Source: Aerobium sp039839275 (GTDB taxonomy: Bacteria; Pseudomonadota; Alphaproteobacteria; Rhizobiales; Rhizobiaceae). From it: DNA of 64,000 nucleotides. A program made the position numbers and the translations under genes. Location: positions 1 to 64,000 of the forward strand of contig NZ_JBDOQP010000002.1 in NCBI RefSeq assembly GCF_039839275.1, read 5' to 3'. Below are positions 58,020 through 64,000 of this stretch, piece after piece (the stretch's first letter is position 1; the number at the start of each line of letters is the position of its first letter). The notes below the pieces were generated by a model that searched no databases, was not told the origin of the DNA, and was given only the letters and a program-made list of their open reading frames with translations.

Positions 58020-58994
58020 CCGCGACAGCTTGTCTTCCCAGTTCAGCGCATGGCCGACGATGGCGTCGAGATCGTCGTGCTGCGGCTGCCAGCCGAGTTC
58101 TGCGCGGGCGCGGTTGGAGTTGGCGATCACGGCGGCGGCGTCTCCCGGGCGGCGCGCCACCATCTCAACCGGAAAGTCGGCACCCGAGACGCGCTTGACC
58201 GCATCGATGACTTCGAGAACGGAATAGCCGTGATTGTAGCCGCAATTGGCGACCAGGCTGTCGCCCCCCGCGCGCAGGCGCCGGAGCGCGAGCAGATGGG
58301 CGGCGGCAAGGTCGGTGACGTGGATATAGTCGCGCACGGCCGTGCCGTCGGGCGTGGGATAGTCGCTGCCGAACACCTTCATCTGTGTCCGCTTGCCCAG
58401 CGCGGTTTCGCTGGCGACCTTGATCAGGTGCGTCGCGCCCGGTGTCGACTGGCCCGTGCGGCCGTGCGGGTCGGCGCCCGCGACGTTGAAATAGCGCAGG
58501 GCGGTGTAGGTGAATTCATGCGCAGCAGCGGCATCGCGCAGCATGACCTCGCTCATCAGCTTGGAACTGCCATAGGGCGATTCGGGCGCCAGAGGCGCGT
58601 CCTCGCGCACTGGCTCGAGGCCGGCGGCGCCATAAACGGCGGCCGTGGACGAGAAGATGAAATTGGCCACCTTGCCCCGGACCGCGGCCTCGATCAGGCC
58701 GCGCGTCTTGCAGGTATTGTTCTCATAATAGCCAAGAGGGTCGGAGACCGATTCGGGCACGACGATCGAACCCGCGAAATGGATGATCGCGTCGATACCA
58801 TGCTCGCGGATCAGCGAAGCGACGAGCGCGACGTCCCCAACGTCGCCGACCACCAGCTTCGCCTCGGGCGCAACGGCCCAGTCGAACCCGGTCGACAGCC
58901 GGTCGAGCACGACGACGTCCTCGCCCGCATCCAGCAGCGCCCAGACCATGTGGCTGCCGATATAGCCCGCCCCGCCGGTAACCAGAACAGCCAT
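58002..58994 (-). CDS. galE: UDP-glucose 4-epimerase
   Basis: 330 residues. Interconverts UDP-glucose and UDP-galactose for surface polysaccharides. NAD-binding VLVTGGAGYIGSHM at the N-terminus, catalytic Y141 and K145 in SPYGSSKLM, substrate loop LRYFNVAGADPHGRTGQ, DGTAVRDYIHVTDLA and the C-terminal RRPGDAAAVIANSNRARAELGW. Full-length, with all needed residues. Its last 18 nt overlap the tRNA-Gln terminator. The 251-nt gap to the next gene holds no visible ORF. Confidence 0.95.
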   Translation of the reverse strand: MAVLVTGGAGYIGSHMVWALLDAGEDVVVLDRLSTGFDWAVAPEAKLVVGDVGDVALVASLIREHGIDAIIHFAGSIVVPESVSDPLGYYENNTCKTRGLIEAAVRGKVANFIFSSTAAVYGAAGLEPVREDAPLAPESPYGSSKLMSEVMLRDAAAAHEFTYTALRYFNVAGADPHGRTGQSTPGATHLIKVASETALGKRTQMKVFGSDYPTPDGTAVRDYIHVTDLAAAHLLALRRLRAGGDSLVANCGYNHGYSVLEVIDAVKRVSGADFPVEMVARRPGDAAAVIANSNRARAELGWQPQHDDLDAIVGHALNWEDKLSRKNARP

Positions 58995-59245
58995 CGCACC
59001 CTTCTTTCTTTCCCGAGCGTAACAACGCAGCGGCTCATCATCCCTTCGCCAGGCTAGCGCAAAGGCCTCACCAGATGATTACCCGTTCACGGGTTGCAAC
59101 GCAGTGAACACAAATTGATCGAAGCCGCGCTGATGCCGTGCTGCTTGGGCCGCAACCGACGGCCCGCGCGACTTTCGGCGGCCGGGCAACTCTGTTAACA
59201 GCGACAGCGTGAGGCGCCAGGCCCCATGCTTCAGACAGGAAGACA

Positions 59246-60364
59246 ATGCAATTCATCGATCTTAGTGCCCAGCGGGCGCGCATTCGCGACAGGCTCAGGC
59301 TTGCCATGGACAATGTCGTTGAAGGCGGCCGCTACATTCTGGGTCCGCAGGTCGGCGAATTCGAACAGGCGCTTGCCGACTATGTCGGCGTCAAGCACGT
59401 CGTCGCCTGCGCCAACGGCACCGATGCACTGCTGCTGCCGCTGATGGCCTACGGGGTCGGCCCCGGTGACGCGGTTTTCTGCCCGAGCTTCACCTTCGCG
59501 GCGACCGCCGAGGTTGTTGCGCTCCGCCAGGCGGAGCCAGTCTTCGTCGAGATCGATCCCGAAACCTACAACATCGATCCCGCAAGCCTGGAGGCCGCGA
59601 TCGAGATGGTGTTGAAGGAAGGTCGACTGACGCCGCGCGCGATCATCCCGGTCGATCTTTTTGGCCTGCCGGCGAACTATGCGCAGATCGCATCGATCGC
59701 CGCGCGCTACGACCTTCCGATCATCGAGGACGCTGCGCAGTCGATCGGCGGCAAGCTCGGCAACGGCATGTGCGGCAGTTTCGGCGATGTCGGCTCGACG
59801 AGTTTCTATCCGGCCAAGCCGCTTGGCTGCTACGGTGACGGCGGCGCCATGTTCACCGACAGCGACGAGATGGCGGAGACGCTGCGCTCGCTTGCATTCC
59901 ACGGCAAGGGCGACACGCAGTACGACAATATCCGCGTCGGCATCAACTCGCGCCTCGACACATTGCAGGCGGCAATACTGATCGAAAAGCTCGCCATCCT
60001 CGAAGACGAGATGGAGCAGCGGCAGACGGTCGCCAGGCGCTACAATGACGGACTGGGCGGCGCCGTCAAAGTTCCGGAGATTGCCGCCGGCAGCCGCTCG
60101 GCCTGGGCCCAGTATGCAATCGAGACGCCGAAGCGCGACGCGCTCAAGGCGCATCTGCAGGCGGCCGGCATACCCTCGGTGATCTATTACGTGAAGCCAC
60201 TGCATCAGCAGATCGCCTACGCGCAATACCCAGTCGCGCCGGGCGGTCTAGCAGTCTCGGAAGAGCTCCCATCCCGCATCCTGTGCCTGCCGATGCACCC
60301 GTATCTTTCGGAGGAGGATCAGGACCGCATCATTTCGACGATCAAGGAATTCGTGGGCCGCTGA
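59246..60364 (+). CDS. DegT/DnrJ/EryC1/StrS-type aminotransferase
   Basis: 372 residues. PLP enzyme with internal aldimine K191 in SFYPAKPLGCYGDGGAM; ANGTDALLLPLMAYGVGPGDAVFCPSFTFAATA, PVDLFGLPANY and IEDAAQSIG are all typical. Family members transfer amino groups to keto-sugars for LPS O-antigen or antibiotic sugars. No other nucleotide-sugar gene is adjacent except galE, and a cell-surface amino sugar is the likely product. The start ATG at 59246 is preceded by AGGAAG. A terminator follows. Confidence 0.93.
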   Translation: MQFIDLSAQRARIRDRLRLAMDNVVEGGRYILGPQVGEFEQALADYVGVKHVVACANGTDALLLPLMAYGVGPGDAVFCPSFTFAATAEVVALRQAEPVFVEIDPETYNIDPASLEAAIEMVLKEGRLTPRAIIPVDLFGLPANYAQIASIAARYDLPIIEDAAQSIGGKLGNGMCGSFGDVGSTSFYPAKPLGCYGDGGAMFTDSDEMAETLRSLAFHGKGDTQYDNIRVGINSRLDTLQAAILIEKLAILEDEMEQRQTVARRYNDGLGGAVKVPEIAAGSRSAWAQYAIETPKRDALKAHLQAAGIPSVIYYVKPLHQQIAYAQYPVAPGGLAVSEELPSRILCLPMHPYLSEEDQDRIISTIKEFVGR

Positions 60365-60380
60365 ACGACTCGGCGCAAGA

Positions 60381-60410
60381 AAAAAGGCCGGTCTCGCGAC
60401 CGGCCTTTTT
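60381..60410. terminator. Bidirectional terminator between aminotransferase and bioY
   Basis: AAAAAGGCCGGTC-TCGC-GACCGGCCTTTTT: 8-bp GC stem flanked by A- and T-runs, so it works in both directions. It separates two convergent genes. Confidence 0.95.
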
Positions 60411-60429
60411 CGTTGTGACCTGCCAACGC

Positions 60430-61020
60430 TCAGGCGCGCTTGAACAGCGACCAGACCGCCGGCACGATGGCTGCTGCCAACGCGATCTTGACCAGATCGG
60501 TGACGATGAACGGCGCGACGCCGAACTGCCAGGCATTGCTTGCGCCGATCAGCGTTGCAAGCCAGGCGAAACCCATCGCCATCACCACCACTTCGCCGGC
60601 CAGCATCGCACCAAAAAGCTTCAGCGCGCTGCGATCCCAGCCCCGGTCGGCAGCCCAGCCGACAATCGCGGCCATCAGGACGAAGCCCGCCAGGAAGCCG
60701 CCGGTCGTGCCGAGCATGTAGACGATGCCGATGCCCTTCTCCGGCGTCGACTGGAATACGGGGAAGCCCATGGCGCCCTGCGCGAGGTAGAGCAGAACGG
60801 TGGCAACGCCCAGGCGCAGGCCGAAGGCAGCGGCGAGCAGCGGGACCACCATCGTCTGCAGGTTCATGTCGACCGGGCCGAGAACGACCTTGGTCTTCGC
60901 CGAAAGCGTCAGCAACAGCGTGCCGACGACGGCGATAAAGGTCAGCATCGCATAGCGCGCGATGCCCTTTTCAGGCACGGCGTAGGATACGAGCGGTCGC
61001 GAAAGAACTGCGGCGGACAT
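60430..61020 (-). CDS. bioY: Biotin transporter BioY
   Basis: 196 residues from the ATG at 61020, preceded by GGAG 6 nt upstream. Six hydrophobic helices; typical BioY blocks are LGPVDMNLQTMVVPLLAAAFGLRLG and LAQGAMGFPVFQ, and the C-terminal WQFGVAPFIVTDLVKIALAAAIVPAVW. S-component of the ECF biotin transporter, or a stand-alone transporter as in some alphaproteobacteria. No bioMN next to it within the window. I looked for a BioR box (TTATNNATAA-like) upstream and found none clear. Confidence 0.92.
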   Translation of the reverse strand: MSAAVLSRPLVSYAVPEKGIARYAMLTFIAVVGTLLLTLSAKTKVVLGPVDMNLQTMVVPLLAAAFGLRLGVATVLLYLAQGAMGFPVFQSTPEKGIGIVYMLGTTGGFLAGFVLMAAIVGWAADRGWDRSALKLFGAMLAGEVVVMAMGFAWLATLIGASNAWQFGVAPFIVTDLVKIALAAAIVPAVWSLFKRA

Positions 61021-61142
61021 GAAGATCTCCATCGGTATCGATGAGGCGCGGGGCCTCGATGCGGGTGGTTTCCCCTATATGATCTTCCATGATAAGCGGC
61101 AACACGATTTGCCGATCTATCCTCGTCTGCAAGGAAACCGTC

Positions 61143-62048
61143 ATGGCTCTCGCATTCAACACCGCCTTCGAGCCCGCCTACGGCGAGGCTGTCGAAATGG
61201 CGCCGGGGATCGCGCGAATCACCGTCAACAACCCGTCCGCCTTCACCTTCCACGGCACCAACAGCTATATCGTCGGCACAAGGACGCTGGCAGTGATCGA
61301 CCCGGGACCGATCGACGAGGCGCATCTGAATGCGCTCCTGAAGGCAATCGATGGTCGCCCGGTCAGCCATATCCTGGTCTCGCACACGCATGTCGACCAT
61401 TCGCCGCTGGCGGCGCGTCTGCAGCGCGAAACCGGCGCGACGATCCTCGCCGAGGGTCCGCATCGCCCGGCGCGCCCGTTGCGCATCGGCGAGGTGAACC
61501 CTTTGGATGCCAGCGGCGACACTGGCTTCAACCCCGACATCGCGATTGCCGACGGCGAATTGATCGAGGGCGATGGCTGGACGATGCGTGCCGTGTTCAC
61601 ACCGGGCCACACGGCCAATCACATGGCCTTCGCTCTCGAAGGCACCGGCGTGCTTTTTTCGGCCGATCACGTGATGGCGTGGGCGACCTCGATCGTGGCG
61701 CCACCCGATGGCGCGATGTCGGACTACATGGCCTCGCTCGACAAGCTGCTGGCGCGCGACGACAGGATCTTTTTTCCCGGCCATGGCGGGCCGGTCGTGT
61801 CCCCCGCCGCGTTCATGCGGGGGCTCAAAACGCATCGCAAGATGCGCGAGCGCGCCATCATCGAACGATTGCGGACAGGCGACCGGACGATTGCCGAAAT
61901 GGTCGCCGCCATCTATCGCGATACCGATCCGCGGCTCTACGGCGCTGCGGGCCTTTCCGTGCTCGCACATCTGGAGGATCTCGTCGCACGCGGGATCGTC
62001 AAGGCGGAGGACGAGCCGTCACTCGACGGGGTCTTCTTCCTCCGTTGA
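61143..62048 (+). CDS. Metallo-beta-lactamase-fold hydrolase (glyoxalase II-like)
   Basis: 301 residues from the ATG at 61143 (AAGGAAA upstream). Zinc site HTHVDHS, GHTANHM, the bridging Asp in FSADHVMAW and the distal His in FFPGHGGPV. The C-terminal winged-helix-like part (ERLRTGDRTIAEMVAAIYRDTDPRLYGAAGLSVLAHLEDL) is typical of the LACTB2-like branch, which includes exported-thioester and RNA hydrolases. Substrate unknown. Its 3' end overlaps the convergent next gene by 30 nt. Confidence 0.9.
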   Translation: MALAFNTAFEPAYGEAVEMAPGIARITVNNPSAFTFHGTNSYIVGTRTLAVIDPGPIDEAHLNALLKAIDGRPVSHILVSHTHVDHSPLAARLQRETGATILAEGPHRPARPLRIGEVNPLDASGDTGFNPDIAIADGELIEGDGWTMRAVFTPGHTANHMAFALEGTGVLFSADHVMAWATSIVAPPDGAMSDYMASLDKLLARDDRIFFPGHGGPVVSPAAFMRGLKTHRKMRERAIIERLRTGDRTIAEMVAAIYRDTDPRLYGAAGLSVLAHLEDLVARGIVKAEDEPSLDGVFFLR

Positions 62049-62855
62049 GGCGGGAATGTCGATGATGCTCAGCGACTGGCGCGTGAATTCGGCGTCGACC
62101 TCGTCGAGGAAACCGCGGATGCGCCGCGCATTGTCACCAAGGTCGTGTGCGCCGTATCGCGAGCTCATGCGCATATCGACAAACACCGACTCACCCTCGT
62201 CGGTCAGCCGGATGACGGCGTCGGCGGGTAGACGCACAAGGAGCGTTGGAGCCTGCACCTCGATGGACAGTTCGGCAGCCATCGGCAGCGTGTCTGGCAG
62301 CGGGGCTCGGGGCATCCAGCCACGCGTGGCGACCACGACCTCGATCGCGTCCAGCACCCGCTCCATCGAGGCATCGAACCTGCGGCCGCGCACTTCCGGG
62401 TATCCGGCCCGCTGTAACTCGGCCTCTGCGGCGGTGATCGGCGTGATCGGATTCATCTGCCCGGTGCGGTCTCGCGGAGCAAACACGAAGATCGGCGGCT
62501 CCGAAAGGTCGGTCGAGATGTCGTTGAGCGGCGGATAGCGGAACGCGAAATAGCCCGCCGCCGTGAAGGGCGCCAGGACCAGGACGGAAAGCACCACGGC
62601 AAGCGCCGAGGCCCTTCCGGCCACGTCGCCCTCCACCCACAGCCGCCTGAAGCCGACGATTGCCAGCAGCAGGCCGATCATCGCCAAGGCCGCGGCGAGC
62701 AATTCCACCCAGATGAACGCCAGCGTGTCCACCATGCCATAGCGATGCCCGACCGCCGCCGTTAAGGCCAGCACGGCGGAGAAGGCGGAGACGCTCCGTG
62801 CCCATTGAGCGGCGGCGGAGACCCGCCGCTCCTGAAACAGGCGCATGGTCGTCAT
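62019..62855 (-). CDS. DUF1499 membrane protein
   Basis: 278 residues. Three to four hydrophobic helices in the first ~105 residues (SVSAFSAVLALTAAVG, FIWVELLAAALAMIGLLLAIVGF, ALAVVLSVLVLAPFTAAGYFAF), then a soluble domain: FDASMERVLDAIEVVVATRGWMP, ELSIEVQAPTLLVRLPADAVIRLTDEGESVFVDMRMSSRYGAHDLGDNARRIRGFL, the 'VRMRSSSR.G..D.G.NA.RI' block of DUF1499. The family role is unknown. ATGA overlap with the acyl-CoA ligase stop; 30 nt overlap with the convergent hydrolase. Confidence 0.85.
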   Translation of the reverse strand: MTTMRLFQERRVSAAAQWARSVSAFSAVLALTAAVGHRYGMVDTLAFIWVELLAAALAMIGLLLAIVGFRRLWVEGDVAGRASALAVVLSVLVLAPFTAAGYFAFRYPPLNDISTDLSEPPIFVFAPRDRTGQMNPITPITAAEAELQRAGYPEVRGRRFDASMERVLDAIEVVVATRGWMPRAPLPDTLPMAAELSIEVQAPTLLVRLPADAVIRLTDEGESVFVDMRMSSRYGAHDLGDNARRIRGFLDEVDAEFTRQSLSIIDIPASTEEEDPVE

Positions 62856-64000
62856 GCTGTCGGCAGGCGATAGTCCCGGAACTGCTCGCGCAGCGCGGTC
62901 TTCTGGATCTTGCCGGTCGCCGTATGCGGAATCTCGCCGACGAACGCGACGTCGTCAGGCATCCACCATTTTGCGACCTTGCCCTCCATGAAGGCCAGCA
63001 ATTCGTCCTTCGACGGCGTCTTGCCCTCCTTGCTGACGACGACGAGCAGCGGACGTTCATCCCATTTGGGATGGGCGATGCCGATGACAGCGGCTTCGGC
63101 GACGTCGGGATGCCCGACCGCCAGGTTCTCCAGATCGATCGTCGAGATCCATTCGCCACCCGACTTGATGACGTCCTTGGCGCGATCGGTGATCTGCATG
63201 TAGCCATGCTTGTCGATATGCGCGACATCACCCGTGTCGAACCAGCCATCCTCGTCGAACTGTTCTCCGCCGGCGCCCCCGTAGTAGGAACTGGCGACCG
63301 CAGGGCCCTTCACCTTCAGCCTGCCGAACGTCTTGCCGTCCCAGGGGTGCTCCTTGTTGTCGTCGTCGGTGATCTTCATTTCGACGCCGAAGGGCGCATA
63401 GCCCTGCTTCTGCTGCACATCCAGCCGCGCTTCGCCGGTGAGTTGCTGGTATTCCGGCTTCATCGTTGCGAGCGAGCCGAGCGGCGACATCTCCGTCATA
63501 CCCCAGGCATGGATCACTTCCACGTCGTAGTTCTGCTGGAACTTCTGTGTCATCGCACGCGGGCATGCCGATCCGCCGATCACCACGCGCTGCAGATGTG
63601 GCAGCTTCTTGCCGGTCTGTTCGAGATATTGAAGCAGCATCAGCCACACGGTCGGCACGGCGGCGGTGAAGGTCACCTTCTCGCCATCCAGCAATTCGTA
63701 AATCGCCTCGCCGTCCATGCGGCCGCCCGGCATGACCAGTTTCGCCCCGACCATCGGCGCGCTTTGCGCAAGGCCCCAGGCGTTGGCATGGAACATCGGC
63801 ACCACTGGCAGCACGATGTCACGCGCCGATATCCCCATCGCATTGGGGCTGATGGCAATCATTGCATGAAGAACGTTGGAGCGATGGGAATAGACCACGC
63901 CCTTCGGATCGCCCGTCGTGCCCGACGTGTAGCACATGCCGCAGGCGGCACGCTCGTCGAGGTCGAGCCAATCGAAATCGCCATCCGCCTGCGCCAGCCA
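62852..64000 (-). CDS. Fatty-acyl-CoA ligase, AMP-forming (partial, N-terminus off window)
   Basis: The visible 382 C-terminal residues contain the AMP-binding core: CYTSGTTGDPKGVVYSHRS, HAWGMTEMSP, DGWFDTGDVAHIDKHGYMQITDRAKDVIKSGGEWIS and the final K in TATGKIQKTALRE, which catalyses adenylation. ANL superfamily, close to medium/long-chain acyl-CoA synthetases and DmdB-type 3-methylthiopropionyl-CoA ligases. Substrate cannot be settled. The start lies right of position 64000. Confidence 0.92.
   Translation of the reverse strand, partial: WLAQADGDFDWLDLDERAACGMCYTSGTTGDPKGVVYSHRSNVLHAMIAISPNAMGISARDIVLPVVPMFHANAWGLAQSAPMVGAKLVMPGGRMDGEAIYELLDGEKVTFTAAVPTVWLMLLQYLEQTGKKLPHLQRVVIGGSACPRAMTQKFQQNYDVEVIHAWGMTEMSPLGSLATMKPEYQQLTGEARLDVQQKQGYAPFGVEMKITDDDNKEHPWDGKTFGRLKVKGPAVASSYYGGAGGEQFDEDGWFDTGDVAHIDKHGYMQITDRAKDVIKSGGEWISTIDLENLAVGHPDVAEAAVIGIAHPKWDERPLLVVVSKEGKTPSKDELLAFMEGKVAKWWMPDDVAFVGEIPHTATGKIQKTALREQFRDYRLPTA

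Noticed and set aside
61021..61142. BioR-type operator upstream of bioY
   Set aside because: No TTATNNATAA-like sequence found in the divergent gap; the closest matches differ at several positions.
1..64000. CRISPR arrays or insertion sequences
   Set aside because: No regularly spaced direct repeats of 23-40 bp with unique spacers and no transposase-like protein were found.

Overview
The window is GC-rich DNA from an alphaproteobacterium, most likely Hyphomicrobiales and probably Phyllobacteriaceae/Rhizobiaceae-like. The reasons are the glgP-glgB-glgC-glgA-pgm-glgX order, the DUF982, GapR-like and DUF1499 proteins, the TadE/TadG pair, and the style of the phage genes. It has two parts: the right-hand ~38.8 kb of an integrated HK97-type siphophage (1 to ~38,771) and ~25 kb of host chromosome (38,772-64,000).

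Prophage, late module (minus strand, 19.4 kb down to 1). In transcription order: HNH nuclease, small and large terminase, a small membrane protein, portal, a repetitive collagen-like protein, ClpP-type prohead protease, HK97 capsid, accessory head proteins, a SAM methyltransferase and an MptE/DUF115-like protein inside the head genes, head-tail connectors, tail terminator, tube protein, a tail assembly chaperone pair joined by a -1 slippery site (GGGAAAC), and a tape measure protein with an embedded lysozyme-like domain. The tape measure runs off the left edge. Tail tip, fibres and lysis genes are therefore not visible.

Prophage, early module (minus strand, 30.2 to 19.6 kb). A leaderless Cro-like regulator is followed by a CII-like protein, a ParB-like protein, a GapR-like protein (DUF2312), an HNH nuclease, a ParB/MT-A70 fusion methyltransferase, a Dam-type methylase, an HD phosphohydrolase, a PAPS-reductase-like protein, a replication initiator with iterons inside its own gene (lambda O style), and a phage NusG-like protein just before the late genes. 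Two membrane microproteins (46 and 42 aa) are coupled into this operon.

Prophage, control region and right arm (plus strand, 30.2-38.6 kb). A CI/S24-type repressor diverges from the Cro-like gene. Palindromes of the form CGGGA-N4-TCCCG sit in the spacers of two TTGACA promoters, and related inverted sites lie before the CII-like gene. Then come two membrane proteins (one TM2), a chain of small coupled genes, a Gp37/Gp68 (DUF5131) protein, an excisionase-like protein overlapping the tyrosine integrase, and the 3' part of a tRNA-Pro(CGG)-like gene as the attachment site. The intact tRNA should lie at the other prophage end, outside the window.

Host region. A membrane protein with a Gly-rich tail, a secreted trypsin-like protease with RTX-like and DUF4214 segments, and a TadE/TadG pair are followed by a seven-gene glycogen operon on the minus strand (glgP-glgB-glgC-glgA-pgm-glgX-alpha-glucosidase). 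This covers synthesis of ADP-glucose, chain elongation, branching, phosphorolysis, debranching and entry of glucose-1-P into glycolysis. Beyond it are a fructokinase-like kinase, cysQ, tRNA-Gln(UUG), galE, a DegT-family aminotransferase, bioY, a metallo-beta-lactamase-fold hydrolase, a DUF1499 membrane protein and a fatty-acyl-CoA ligase cut by the right edge. No stretch longer than 300 bases lacks a gene. All functional calls come from reading the sequence without database searches.
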